Origin: Paenibacillus lignilyticus
GTDB lineage: Bacteria; Bacillota; Bacilli; Paenibacillales; Paenibacillaceae
Assembly: GCF_017942085.1 (NCBI RefSeq)
Contig: NZ_JAGKSP010000006.1
Span: 1-64,000 of the forward strand
Length of the DNA: 64,000 nt
Direction: 5' to 3'
Numbering within the stretch: the first letter of the stretch is position 1; each line of letters opens with the position of its first letter. This document shows positions 26,005 through 35,174 of the stretch, piece after piece. Below the pieces are notes generated by a model. The model did no database searches and was not told the DNA's origin. It worked only from the letters and a program-made list of their open reading frames with translations. The translations under genes were made by a program, and so were the position numbers.

Positions 26005-27864
26005 ATGGCTTACGAGAAAATACCGGATTCTGTTATTGAAGCGGTGCTTAAGCACCATGATATTGTAGAAACGGTCGGAAAGTACGTTCACCTCTCGAAG
26101 CACGGGAAATACATGAAGGGGCTTTGCCCGTTTCATTCAGAGAAGTCCCCGTCGTTTACCGTCACCCCGGAGAAGGGTATTTTTTACTGCTACGGGTGCG
26201 GTAAGGGCGGCAACGCTATTAAGTTTATTGAGGAGATTGAGGAATATTCGTTCCCGGAAGCCATTCGCATAATGGCAGAGGAAGCGAATATTCCCATCAC
26301 CTGGTCAGGGTCGCAGGAACGTCAACAATCCGCTGATGGGGGAGATCGCGATACTCTGATCGAGGCGCATGAGCTGTCCGTAAAGTTGTATCATTATTTA
26401 TTAATGAATACGACGCATGGACAGACTGCACTGCAATATTTACGCAATCGTGGGGTTACGGATAAGCAAATCGATCATTTTATGATTGGGTATGCGCCTC
26501 CGGAATGGGACACACTCACGCGTTTTCTCGAGAAGCGGGAATACAATCTCGCGCTGATGGAGAAAGGCGGACTGCTTATTGCCAAGCAGGACAAGAGCGG
26601 CTACATTGACCGGTTTCGTGATCGTATCATGTTTCCGATTTGGAACCGCGACGGCAAGGTTATCGCCTTGGCAGGCAGAATGCTCGGTGAAGGTCAACCG
26701 AAATATTTGAATTCACCGGAGACGATGCTGTTTAACAAGAGCCGCAACCTGTATAACTTTCATCATGCCCGGACAGCTATGCGCAAGAGCCGCCGGATTG
26801 TTCTGTTCGAAGGTTATATGGATGTTATCAAGGCATGGAGCGCAGGTGTCCATAACGGCGTAGCCTCTATGGGTACGGCACTGACAGAAGAGCATGCCTC
26901 GATATTGCAGCGCAATGTTGAAGAGGCGGTGCTCTGTTATGATGGCGATAATGCTGGACAAGCTGCGGCGCTGAAGACGATCCCGCTATTGGAGCGAGTG
27001 GGATTGCGCGTTCAGGTTGCGATGCTGCCCAGAGGAATGGATCCGGATGAGTACATTGAGAAGCATGGAGCGGATGCGTTCATGCGAGAAACGATCGAAC
27101 ATCCGGTGTCCGCAACGAAATTTAGACTACTATATGCTAAGAAAAACCATATACTCCTAGAAGAAGAGGGACAGAAAAATTACCTGCTCGAAGCGGTCGG
27201 CATCATTGCCGTGCTTGATTCTCCGACAGAGCGGGAGTTTTATCTCAAAGAGCTGTCCCGTGAGTTCGATATGTCTCTGGATTCATTGAAGCAGGACTGC
27301 TTTGATCGACGGCAGCAGCTGCAAAAAATGAAACCGCAAAGGGATAATAACGACAATTCGTGGAATAATGGTAGGAATGAAAACCGCGAGAACCGTCGTA
27401 CGTCCTCTGCACCGCCTGTTTTGCCTGCTTATCAGGTCGCTGAACGCAAGCTGCTTGCGCAGATGCTGCAGGATGCTGATACAGCAAACACGGTGCATCA
27501 GAAGCTCGGAGAGGCTTTTAATGTAGAGGATCACGCAGCGCTTGCTGCTTACTTATATGCTTACTATGCGCAAGGACATGATCCGGATGTTAGTCGGTTT
27601 ATCGCTTCGCTCCAAGATAGCCGGCTTGAACGGACAGCTGCTTCTATATTGATGACGGACGATGACATTCCGTTCGACGAGCATTTGCTCGCTGATTATG
27701 TGAATGAAATTTTGAAGGTGCCAAAGTTTCGGGAAATCGAACAGATGAAGGAAGCTATGGTGCGCGCGGAACGTTCCGGGGACATGTTGAAAGCAGCACA
27801 AATTGCAATTGAGATGAATGCCCTAGAGAGACAGCTAAAAGGTCGGCAGGATGATCGTTTCTAG
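26005..27864 (+). CDS. dnaG: DNA primase
   Basis: 619 residues. Zinc-binding domain CPFHSEKSP...FYCYGCGKGGN at residues about 40-65; RNA polymerase core with KYLNSPET; TOPRIM motifs LFEGYMDVIKAW and CYDGDNAGQAA (residues about 265-315); C-terminal helicase-interaction region after a polar Asn/Arg-rich linker (about 445-470, where NNDNSWNNGRNENRENRR looks disordered). It synthesises RNA primers at the fork with DnaB-type helicase. Translation signal is weak (GGTGAAGG). sigA follows by 18 bp, the classic macromolecular synthesis pair. Confidence 0.98.
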   Translation: MAYEKIPDSVIEAVLKHHDIVETVGKYVHLSKHGKYMKGLCPFHSEKSPSFTVTPEKGIFYCYGCGKGGNAIKFIEEIEEYSFPEAIRIMAEEANIPITWSGSQERQQSADGGDRDTLIEAHELSVKLYHYLLMNTTHGQTALQYLRNRGVTDKQIDHFMIGYAPPEWDTLTRFLEKREYNLALMEKGGLLIAKQDKSGYIDRFRDRIMFPIWNRDGKVIALAGRMLGEGQPKYLNSPETMLFNKSRNLYNFHHARTAMRKSRRIVLFEGYMDVIKAWSAGVHNGVASMGTALTEEHASILQRNVEEAVLCYDGDNAGQAAALKTIPLLERVGLRVQVAMLPRGMDPDEYIEKHGADAFMRETIEHPVSATKFRLLYAKKNHILLEEEGQKNYLLEAVGIIAVLDSPTEREFYLKELSREFDMSLDSLKQDCFDRRQQLQKMKPQRDNNDNSWNNGRNENRENRRTSSAPPVLPAYQVAERKLLAQMLQDADTANTVHQKLGEAFNVEDHAALAAYLYAYYAQGHDPDVSRFIASLQDSRLERTAASILMTDDDIPFDEHLLADYVNEILKVPKFREIEQMKEAMVRAERSGDMLKAAQIAIEMNALERQLKGRQDDRF

Positions 27865-27882
27865 GGAGGAGGGAGTCGGATT

Positions 27883-29010
27883 ATGGCGAATGATCAACAT
27901 ACTGAATTGGATACTGAACAGAAGCTGGAACTCGTCAAGGAACAGCTGATTGAACATGGGAAGAAAAGATCCTCCTTAACGTACAAAGAGATTATGGAGA
28001 AGCTCTCACCTTTCGATCAGGATCCGGAACAAATCGATGAGTTTTTCGAGCAGCTCGATGATATCGGCATTGAAGTGGTAAATGAGAACGACGAGGATCT
28101 TCCGATTAGTAATCGGGACGATCAAGAGCGTGAGCATGACGACTTCAACTTCGATGATGATCTGGCGCTCCCGCCCGGCATCAAAATCAACGATCCGGTT
28201 CGCATGTACTTGAAAGAAATCGGACGTGTACCGCTGCTATCGGCAGATGATGAAGTCGAGCTCGCCAAGCGGATTGAGAATGGGGACGAAGAAGCGAAGC
28301 GCAGACTAGCCGAAGCGAACCTCAGACTCGTGGTCAGTATCGCCAAACGTTATGTTGGACGCGGCATGCTGTTTCTGGATCTCATTCAAGAAGGCAACAT
28401 GGGTCTAATTAAAGCGGTTGAGAAGTTTGACCATACGAAGGGCTACAAGTTCAGTACTTACGCTACTTGGTGGATCAGACAAGCGATTACGCGCGCGATT
28501 GCAGACCAAGCACGTACAATCCGGATTCCGGTTCATATGGTCGAAACGATCAACAAACTGGTTCGGGTTTCCCGCCAATTGCTGCAGGAACTTGGACGTG
28601 AGCCAAGCCCGGAAGAAATTGCGGCTGAAATGGATTTGAGCACGGAGAAAGTGCGTGAAATCATGAAGATCGCACAGGAGCCGGTATCGCTTGAAACACC
28701 GATCGGGGAAGAAGACGATTCGCATCTGGGCGACTTCATCGAGGATCAAGAGGCGCTCGCGCCGGCAGATGCTGCCGCATACGAGCTGCTGAAGGAACAG
28801 CTGGAGGACGTGCTGGATACGCTGACGGAGCGTGAAGAGAACGTACTGAGATTGCGTTTCGGACTTGATGACGGTCGTACACGTACGCTGGAGGAAGTAG
28901 GCAAAGTATTCGGCGTTACGCGCGAGCGGATTCGTCAGATCGAAGCCAAAGCACTCCGCAAGCTTCGTCATCCATCGCGAAGCAAACGTTTAAAAGATTT
29001 TCTTGAATAA
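27883..29010 (+). CDS. sigA: Primary sigma factor SigA (RpoD)
   Basis: 375 residues, GGAGGAGGG upstream. Region 1.1 is present at the N-terminus; region 1.2 ([16 protein letters not shown]); region 2 with [18 protein letters not shown]; region 4 ending [18 protein letters not shown]. It recognises the TTGACA/TATAAT promoters seen elsewhere in the window. A strong terminator follows. Length matches B. subtilis SigA (371). Confidence 0.99.
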   Translation: MANDQHTELDTEQKLELVKEQLIEHGKKRSSLTYKEIMEKLSPFDQDPEQIDEFFEQLDDIGIEVVNENDEDLPISNRDDQEREHDDFNFDDDLALPPGIKINDPVRMYLKEIGRVPLLSADDEVELAKRIENGDEEAKRRLAEANLRLVVSIAKRYVGRGMLFLDLIQEGNMGLIKAVEKFDHTKGYKFSTYATWWIRQAITRAIADQARTIRIPVHMVETINKLVRVSRQLLQELGREPSPEEIAAEMDLSTEKVREIMKIAQEPVSLETPIGEEDDSHLGDFIEDQEALAPADAAAYELLKEQLEDVLDTLTEREENVLRLRFGLDDGRTRTLEEVGKVFGVTRERIRQIEAKALRKLRHPSRSKRLKDFLE

Positions 29011-29016
29011 CAATCG

Positions 29017-29050
29017 GGACCTTTCTGCTTGAAGCAGCAAGGTCTTTTTT
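29017..29050 (+). terminator. Terminator after sigA
   Basis: GACCTT...AAGGTC enclosing an inner stem CTGCTT/AAGCAG, then six T. Confidence 0.9.
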
Positions 29051-29115
29051 CCACCTTGTGAAATGGATATGTGTCACTTCTTAGAATCCACCAGGAGAGG
29101 AATCACTGTGACGTT

Positions 29116-29943
29116 ATGGATCAAGAGCGCCGCAAGACCATCGTAAGAGAGATCGAGCATTGGCAGCGCAGTAAACTGCTTCCCGAGCAATATTGTGATT
29201 TTCTGCTCAACTTATATTTGGAAGAAGGAGAAAAGCGTGCTCCGACGACCTTTGCGGGTCGAGCAGCGGTTGTAGTGAAACGAGCATCTGTTAAACAATG
29301 GCTCCTGACTTTTGGTATTTTTTCCTTGATCTGTTTTGTTTTTCTTTATTTTACTGTTTTTCATCCCTTATTGCAAATTGCGCTGTCGATTACCGGCGTC
29401 TACATCTTGCTGTTCATTGGGCAGCGATATCGTGCCAAAAACGAGTCTGTAGGAATTGGATTAATCGGTACCGGCATGCTGCTGATGTTAGGTGCCGGAT
29501 TATATATGCTCCAGCTACATACGCTTGAAGCATGGGGATGGAAAGCCGGACTTCTTGCTTTCTGTTCGTTATTTTGGATTGCATTTGGCATTGGAGTTCG
29601 AATTCCGCTGCTTCATCTATGCGGCTGGATGGCATCATTCCTCGTATATGCCTGGTTGTTATCTAACAATACGGAATCGCCGAAATGGTTCGAAATCCAG
29701 CTGTACTGGCTGCCGGCTTCGTTCGTATTTGGATGGTGCAGCTGGTTCTTCCACCGTTGGTCAAGACCGGTGGCATCGATTCTGTTTGTTGCCGGCGCGC
29801 TCGTCTGGTTCATGCCCGAGTTGTATGCTGCGGTATTCGCAGATGCAGAGTTTGGTTTACAGCTTCAATTAATGGTCAAAATTATGGCGGGGGGAGTACT
29901 GCTGTTCTCCCTTCGAAAACAATGGATTGCGTGGGTTGCATGA
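29116..29943 (+). CDS. DUF2157-like multi-pass membrane protein
   Basis: 275 residues from ATG 29116; AGGAGAGG lies 15 bases upstream, slightly far, so the start is moderately sure. A cytosolic N-terminal 60 residues (EIEHWQRSKLLPEQYCDFLLNLYL), similar to the conserved N-terminal segment of DUF2157 proteins, then about eight hydrophobic helices rich in Trp and Phe. Function unknown. It occupies the space between sigA and trmK, where B. subtilis has cccA. It ends one base before the likely trmK start. Confidence 0.8.
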   Translation: MDQERRKTIVREIEHWQRSKLLPEQYCDFLLNLYLEEGEKRAPTTFAGRAAVVVKRASVKQWLLTFGIFSLICFVFLYFTVFHPLLQIALSITGVYILLFIGQRYRAKNESVGIGLIGTGMLLMLGAGLYMLQLHTLEAWGWKAGLLAFCSLFWIAFGIGVRIPLLHLCGWMASFLVYAWLLSNNTESPKWFEIQLYWLPASFVFGWCSWFFHRWSRPVASILFVAGALVWFMPELYAAVFADAEFGLQLQLMVKIMAGGVLLFSLRKQWIAWVA

Positions 29944-29944
29944 G

Positions 29945-30736
29945 ATGATAAAGTTGTCTAAACGTTTACAGCAAATTGCTGATTTGGTCTCGGCACAAGC
30001 GCGCATTGCAGATATCGGTTCCGACCATGCGCTGCTGCCGGTGTACTTATTGCAAAGCGGTAAATGTCCGTCCGCTATAGCGGGAGAATTGAATACAGGA
30101 CCGTTTCAAGCTGCCAAGAGACAGGTAGCGGAGGCGGGGCTGACGAAGAAGATTGAGGTTCGGCAAGGTGACGGATTAGCCGTGCTTGCTCCGGGCGAAG
30201 CAGACACCGTAACGATTGCCGGCATGGGCGGCAGCTTAATGGCCGACATCTTGGAAGCAGGACGACAGACGGGCAAGCTTGAAGGCGTTCGTGAGCTTGT
30301 GCTGCAGCCGAATGTTGGCGAAGAGATCGTCCGGAAGTGGCTTGTGCAGCACGGGTATGTCCTTCAGCAAGAAATGATCCTGGAAGAGGACGGCCGCATC
30401 TATGAAGTGCTGCATGCGCTGCATGAACAGCATAGCCCATCTGCGATCACGAATGAAGGCGTTTATAATCCGTCGTTCTTGGAAATTCAGTCCATGACAG
30501 AGGTCGCTAAGCGTGAATGGTTATATCGGATGGGGCCCTATTTGCTGCGACAGCCGAACGATTGGCTGTACAACAAATGGCAGCATGAACAAGGCAAGCT
30601 CGATCGGATATGCCGTCAGCTGGGACAGTCTGATCTAGCGGAATCGCGTGAGAAGGAAGCACAGCTGCGCGGCGAAATAAAAGGGATTGAGGAGGTGCTG
30701 TCATGTTTGCAAACGGCCAAACCGTCATCCAGTTAA
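29945..30736 (+). CDS. trmK: tRNA (adenine(22)-N1)-methyltransferase TrmK
   Basis: 263 residues. SAM-binding motif RIADIGSDHALLPVYL near residue 25 and TVTIAGMGGSLMADIL near residue 90, the signature of the TrmK (YqfN) family, which makes m1A22 in bacterial tRNAs. The ATG at 29945 gives the usual N-terminus (MIKLSKRLQQIADLV); the ribosome-binding site is poor, and coupling with the upstream gene is likely. The 3' end overlaps the Nif3 gene by 34 bases, the same pairing as yqfN-yqfO. Confidence 0.95.
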   Translation: MIKLSKRLQQIADLVSAQARIADIGSDHALLPVYLLQSGKCPSAIAGELNTGPFQAAKRQVAEAGLTKKIEVRQGDGLAVLAPGEADTVTIAGMGGSLMADILEAGRQTGKLEGVRELVLQPNVGEEIVRKWLVQHGYVLQQEMILEEDGRIYEVLHALHEQHSPSAITNEGVYNPSFLEIQSMTEVAKREWLYRMGPYLLRQPNDWLYNKWQHEQGKLDRICRQLGQSDLAESREKEAQLRGEIKGIEEVLSCLQTAKPSSS

Positions 30737-31824
30737 TCGAGCAGCTGGCTCCCAAGCATATCGCGATGGAGAACGATAAAATCGGTCTTCAGCTCGGTAC
30801 ATTGCAGAAGGTAGTCAGTAAAGTGCTCGTCGCACTCGATGTCACCGACGAGGTAGTCGATGAAGCCATTGCATTAGGCGCCGAACTTATCATCGCCCAT
30901 CATGCGATCATTTATAGACCTCTTGCGAAGCTGGATACTTCGACTCCTGCAGGCAGGCTGTATGAGAAGCTAATCAAGAACGATATCGCTGTATATATCG
31001 CGCATACCAATCTTGATGTAGCGGACGGCGGTATCAATGACTGGATGGCTGATCTGCTTGGAGTGCCGGCGGAAGGCCGCGCTTCGCTTGAGGATGTTCA
31101 TACGGATAAATTGTTCAAGCTGGTTGTATTTGTTCCGAAGACGCATCACGAACAAGTGCTTCAAGCCATATGGAATGCCGGCGCAGGAGAAATCGGCGGC
31201 TATAGCCAGTGCAGCTTTAATATCGAAGGCGTTGGCACCTTCCTGCCGGGCGACACCGCGGAACCGTTTATCGGCGAGAAAGGCAAGCTTGAGCGCGTGC
31301 AGGAAATCCGCGTGGAAACGATTGTTCCTGCCAGCGTGCACCGGAAAGTCGCACAAGCGATGCTGAAGGCTCATCCTTACGAGGAAGTCGCTTATGATTT
31401 GTATCCTGTCGATATGAAAGGCCGCGTGTTCGGACTTGGCCGCGTCGGCAAGCTGCCGGCTGCCGTGAAGCTTCGCGAGCTGGCTGAACGGGCGAAAGCC
31501 GTATTCGAGGTACCGGCACTGCGGGTCGTTGGCGATCTGGATCGCGATGTACGCAAAGTGGCGGTGCTGGGCGGCTCCGGTGCCAGATACGTACGCCATG
31601 CGTTGTTTGCCGGCGCCGACGTGCTTGTAACGGGGGATATGGACTACCATACAGCGCATGATGCAGCTATGGCAGGGCTGTCGATTATCGACCCCGGCCA
31701 CAATATCGAGAAGCTGATGAAGCCCCGAGTAGCGGAATGGCTGCGCCGCGAGCTCCAGCAGCGAAAATATGCGACTGAGGCGATCGCCTCGCAAGTGGAG
31801 ACAGAGCCGTTCCAATTCTTATAG
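30703..31824 (+). CDS. yqfO: Nif3-like dinuclear metal center hexameric protein (YqfO)
   Basis: 373 residues, GGAGGTG before ATG and inside trmK. Metal-binding residues lie in LIIAHHAIIY, IAHTNLDVADGGIN and VTGDMDYHTAHDAAM. The middle region (residues about 130-235) is the CutA1/PII-like insertion found in the long Nif3 form of Firmicutes. A GTP cyclohydrolase 1 type 2 annotation is common but unproven. The conserved link to trmK suggests a role in RNA or cofactor metabolism, which is inference. Confidence 0.94.
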   Translation: MFANGQTVIQLIEQLAPKHIAMENDKIGLQLGTLQKVVSKVLVALDVTDEVVDEAIALGAELIIAHHAIIYRPLAKLDTSTPAGRLYEKLIKNDIAVYIAHTNLDVADGGINDWMADLLGVPAEGRASLEDVHTDKLFKLVVFVPKTHHEQVLQAIWNAGAGEIGGYSQCSFNIEGVGTFLPGDTAEPFIGEKGKLERVQEIRVETIVPASVHRKVAQAMLKAHPYEEVAYDLYPVDMKGRVFGLGRVGKLPAAVKLRELAERAKAVFEVPALRVVGDLDRDVRKVAVLGGSGARYVRHALFAGADVLVTGDMDYHTAHDAAMAGLSIIDPGHNIEKLMKPRVAEWLRRELQQRKYATEAIASQVETEPFQFL

Positions 31825-31864
31825 GATAAAGCGGATATATTGCTGCTTGGAAATGATTCAGACC

Positions 31865-31893
31865 TTGAGCTTTTCCTTCGATCAGCGTATACT
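31865..31893 (+). promoter_or_regulatory. Promoter of rnpB
   Basis: TTGAGC (31865-31870), 17 bases, TATACT (31888-31893). The expected transcription start falls on the first bases of the RNA at about 31901-31905. Confidence 0.8.
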
Positions 31894-31904
31894 GTGTTGT
31901 ACAC

Positions 31905-32312
31905 GGAAAGTTTGACAGACAATCGCTGGCGGCCTTGTTGCCGCGAGAGGAAAGTCCGGGCTCCGTAGGGCAAAGATGCTGGATAACGTCCAGTCGGCGC
32001 GAGCCGAAGGATAGTGCCACAGAAATGGACCGCCGATGGCCGGATGCAAATCCGGTACAGGTAAGGGTGGAACCGTGGTGTAAGAGACCACGAGCGCCAT
32101 TGGTGACAATGGGGCTGGTAAACCCCATCTGGAGCAAGACCGAGAGAACGCGGCAGCCTCGCGCTGCACCTCTGCCCGGGGAGCGTTCGGGTTGGTCGCT
32201 TGAGCTGATTAGCAATGATCGGCCTAGATAGATGATTGTCGCTTCAAACGTGGGAGGGTAGTTCCCGTCACACCACAAGAGGCACAGAACCCGGCTTACG
32301 GCAAGCTTTCCA
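31905..32312 (+). ncRNA. rnpB: RNase P RNA, class A type
   Basis: About 408 nt. The P1 helix is formed by GGAAAGTTTG (31905-31914) and CAAGCTTTCC (32302-32311). Conserved core: GAGGAAAGTCCGGGCTCC near 31947, AACCGCCGATGGCC-like AGGTAAGGGTG, and ACAGAACCCGGCTTAC near the 3' end. The segments GACCGCCGATGGCCGGA, GGTAAGGGTGGAACCG and GGCCTAGATAGATGATTGTC follow the class A (ancestral, E. coli-like) layout rather than the class B layout of Bacillus. A hairpin GTGGGAGGGTAGTTCCC...CCAC inserted at about 32240-32275, before the 3' core, fits a P19 helix. It is the catalytic RNA of tRNA 5' processing. Confidence 0.95.
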
Positions 32313-32321
32313 TAGCTCAAG

Positions 32322-32357
32322 AAACCCGCAAGGCTTATGCCATGCGGGTTTTTTCGT
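32322..32357 (+). terminator. Terminator of rnpB
   Basis: AACCCGCA, loop of about 14 bases, TGCGGGTT and a T-run. It lies 7 bases from the stop codon of the convergent protease gene and may serve both. Confidence 0.92.
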
Positions 32358-32363
32358 TTCACT

Positions 32364-34205
32364 TTATTCGTATTTGCTGGCGATCTGAGCTAAACGCCGT
32401 TCAACCTGCTGCGGAAATTGCTGCAGCGATACTTTCGACTGCTGCGCAGCTTTCAACGCATTGACGACGTCGATTTGGCCATAGCCGAAATAGTTATCTT
32501 TGCCTTTATCGCCGAGATCCTTAGCAGACTTTCGCATAATGTCCATTACTTCAACATTGGTCAGATCCGGATTGATCGACCGAATGAGCCCGGCAAGCGC
32601 GGCTACATGCGGACTCGCCATCGAAGTACCGGAGAGCGCTGCGTACTGGCTGCCCGGGTAGGTGCTGGCGATGCTGAAGCCGGGGGCGGCAACATCGATG
32701 TAATTTCCGTAATTGGAGAACGTCGATCGCGTTCCGTCGGAGTTCGTAGAAGCTACCGCGAACACCTCAGGGTAAGCGGCCGGGTAGCCGGGACGCTCCG
32801 TATTGTCATTGCCGCTTGCCGCAATAAGGACAACACCTTTGTCATAGGCATATTTGATCGCATCATGTAGAAACTGAGCTTCCGCGTAGTTGCCCAAACT
32901 CATATTAATGACTTTGGCCCCGTGATCCGTCGCCCATATAACGCCCTCTGCGACCGTGTAAGTAGAGCCTGCGCCGCTGCTATCCAGCACTTTGACCGGC
33001 AGCACTTTGTTGTACCAGGTCATGCCTGCCACGCCTTCTCCATTATTGACAGCCGCGGCGATGATCCCCGCGACATGCGTGCCATGTCCAACATCATCAT
33101 CCGGTGGCGTGCCGGTGATGACCAGATTCGTGCCTTCCGCAAGCTTGCCCTTCAGATCGGGATGATCCATTTGCACGCCCGTATCCAGTACCGCGATAAT
33201 GACGTTGTTGCTGCCTTTTGAAACATTCCAGCCCTTCTCGGTTTCGATGACAGGCAGATTCCATTGATATTCCGAATAAAGCGCATCGTTCGGGATAATA
33301 TCCGATGCCGCATTCGTCATATATAAATAGTGAGGCTCGGCGTATACCACATGCCAGCTCGATTTGAAATATCGCATCATCGATTCCGCATCCATTACTC
33401 GGGAACGGAAAACATACGTATATCCCAACTTTTTCATGGCAAGGGCGGTAATATCCTTCTGGATCTGGGCTAACTGATCTACCGTCGGCGGTTGCCGGAA
33501 CTTTACAACAACCTCGTTCATATGGTAGTGACTGGCGTTGCCGTTGTCTTCACCGGTTCTAACCGTAATATCTTCCGTCGAATTCGGTTTGACAGACTCG
33601 ATTTTGTACTTGCCTTCAGCCGGATAAGGGACAAGCCTCAGATTGCGCTGCTGATGGCCTTGTACTTTCGTCACGATGTCCTGCAGCAGGATTGCGGCAA
33701 TTCCGTCGCCTTTGTGTTTCGTATCAGGCACACCGATGACCATGTATCGATGTCCCTTTAACTGAAGCGGAGAGGAGGAATAGGCCTTCCCTGAGACGAC
33801 ATGCCGCTTCGCTTTCATCATCTCTTCGTTAAGCTGGGATAAAGCAGGCTTGCCGCCTTTCGTAATGGAGTGACTTTGATGTCTCCACCAGACGTAGATC
33901 ATCTGTTTGTGCATGGTCATTAAGTGCGTGAGATGATGTTCATTCGTTGTTGCGGAAGCTTCATGCTTCATCAGCTTCTGGAAGTTCTTGGCGCACTCTG
34001 CATGGCAGAGAACGGCCGTAGCGTCCATATCATGCTTGACCGTCGCCAGCTTGAGCTGACGCTCGCGATGCGCGGTCATGGTGCGCATTTCGGGTTTCTT
34101 TTCTTTATTGGCGGGACTTGGCGAACTGAACCAAGGTGTGAGCGGAATGAGCAAAGCGGCAGCTGCCAAAATACAAAACCAGCCGATCCACTTTCGCCTT
34201 GTCAT
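32364..34205 (-). CDS. Secreted or membrane-anchored S8 family serine protease (subtilisin-like)
   Basis: 613 residues, AGGGGGT upstream of ATG. N-terminal hydrophobic segment (WIGWFCILAAAALLIPL, residues about 5-24), a long N-terminal region of about 200 residues of unknown fold rich in His and Lys, a possible propeptide around NEVVVKFRQPPTVDQLAQIQ, then the catalytic domain: Asp in IIAVLDTGVQMDHPDL, His in DVGHGTHVAGIIAA, oxyanion Asn in LIAASGNDNTERPG, Ser in SGTSMASPHVAALAG. All catalytic residues are present. No dedicated partner gene; convergent to rnpB and divergent from ypuI. Confidence 0.93.
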   Translation of the reverse strand: MTRRKWIGWFCILAAAALLIPLTPWFSSPSPANKEKKPEMRTMTAHRERQLKLATVKHDMDATAVLCHAECAKNFQKLMKHEASATTNEHHLTHLMTMHKQMIYVWWRHQSHSITKGGKPALSQLNEEMMKAKRHVVSGKAYSSSPLQLKGHRYMVIGVPDTKHKGDGIAAILLQDIVTKVQGHQQRNLRLVPYPAEGKYKIESVKPNSTEDITVRTGEDNGNASHYHMNEVVVKFRQPPTVDQLAQIQKDITALAMKKLGYTYVFRSRVMDAESMMRYFKSSWHVVYAEPHYLYMTNAASDIIPNDALYSEYQWNLPVIETEKGWNVSKGSNNVIIAVLDTGVQMDHPDLKGKLAEGTNLVITGTPPDDDVGHGTHVAGIIAAAVNNGEGVAGMTWYNKVLPVKVLDSSGAGSTYTVAEGVIWATDHGAKVINMSLGNYAEAQFLHDAIKYAYDKGVVLIAASGNDNTERPGYPAAYPEVFAVASTNSDGTRSTFSNYGNYIDVAAPGFSIASTYPGSQYAALSGTSMASPHVAALAGLIRSINPDLTNVEVMDIMRKSAKDLGDKGKDNYFGYGQIDVVNALKAAQQSKVSLQQFPQQVERRLAQIASKYE

Positions 34206-34401
34206 GGTGAATACCCCCTTGAATGCTGTACTTGCTTGGTTTGGCTGGAAGCCCGAAGAGGGCTGCTTGTCTTAGGGTGACGTCGGGTAGGTGAAAATAT
34301 ACGGGGACTATTCGGCATTCGGAGTACCATCTGGTTGCTATTTGTGGTACGATGTTGATGATTTAAGTATTGTTTGCGATGATGAAAGGGGATCTACCAT
34401 A

Positions 34402-34902
34402 ATGCCTTCGACTAACGTAAAAGCGATTAGCGAATCAACGAGAGACAAATTAAAACTTGCAGTCGGCCATTTGGAGACGTTTCTAAACCAGTATGCGCTT
34501 CCACAGCTAACAGAAGAAGATCAAGGAAGCGATTCCGAGCTATTCTATAAAGGTTTGCTGGCAGACCTGAGACACATGCTTGTATTCTCCGAAGTTGCTT
34601 ACGAAAAATTGGGTGTGGCGCTAAGACGTCCTAATTTCGATATTGATTTTGCAGAGCGGGGTCTTTACGAAGCTTATCATCAATGTGTAAATGCATTTTT
34701 CTACCCTAAGAACGAATGTTATTCCGAGGACGGCCGATACGCGTACACTGGACAAGATGCGATTCGTTTCCGCAAGAAGCCGGTACGTGCCGCTCGCGAT
34801 ATCGTACTTACTGTCTCAAAAATTTATGAAGAGCTTCGCGATGATCTATCCTACTATGAGAGCGACTATATGACTCAGCGCCGTATGCAGGGTCAAAAAT
34901 AA
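34402..34902 (+). CDS. ypuI: YpuI family protein (DUF3907)
   Basis: 166 residues from ATG 34402, 9 bases after AAAGGGGA. The C-terminal half (YTGQDAIRFRKKPVRAAR, then LRDDLSYYESDY) matches the pattern I know for B. subtilis YpuI. No enzymatic motif, no signal sequence; the family is of unknown function. The hairpin at 34916 follows directly and probably ends part of the transcripts. Confidence 0.82.
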   Translation: MPSTNVKAISESTRDKLKLAVGHLETFLNQYALPQLTEEDQGSDSELFYKGLLADLRHMLVFSEVAYEKLGVALRRPNFDIDFAERGLYEAYHQCVNAFFYPKNECYSEDGRYAYTGQDAIRFRKKPVRAARDIVLTVSKIYEELRDDLSYYESDYMTQRRMQGQK

Positions 34903-34915
34903 GGAAAGCATACAA

Positions 34916-34955
34916 CACCCCCGGTACGGGCAACTTGATACCGGGGGTGATTTTT
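34916..34955 (+). promoter_or_regulatory. Perfect 11-bp hairpin overlapping the DUF1540 ribosome-binding site
   Basis: CACCCCCGGTA (34916-34926) pairs base for base with TACCGGGGGTG (34939-34949) around a 12-base loop and is followed by A-TTTTT and then the ATG at 34956. The right arm contains the GGGGGTG that must serve as Shine-Dalgarno for DUF1540, so the stem would hide it. It can also act as an intrinsic terminator for ypuI because of the T-run. Confidence 0.8.
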
Positions 34956-35168
34956 ATGCCGAATGGCGTAAGCTGTAGTGTTGCCAACTGTTCGTTCTGG
35001 AAAGAAGGAAATCAGTGCAATGCCTCGAAAATTGAAATCGACATCGACAGTCATGCGAACAATCATTTCGGATCTGAATTTGCTGAAGAGGGCTTTGGCG
35101 GTGAGCATCACGATACCGCGGCTAACAAAGCAGCGACCTGCTGCCATACCTTTAAAGCGAAGGAGTGA
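34956..35168 (+). CDS. DUF1540 domain protein
   Basis: 70 residues from ATG 34956 (GGGGGTGA 6 bases upstream). Cys-rich: VSCSVANCSFWKEGNQC near the start and CCHTF at the end, the arrangement of DUF1540, probably a small metal-binding domain. The family is widespread in Firmicutes and often repeated twice; here there is one copy. Translation should depend on opening of the upstream hairpin. The next gene starts 7 bp after its stop. Confidence 0.87.
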   Translation: MPNGVSCSVANCSFWKEGNQCNASKIEIDIDSHANNHFGSEFAEEGFGGEHHDTAANKAATCCHTFKAKE

Positions 35169-35174
35169 GGCTTG

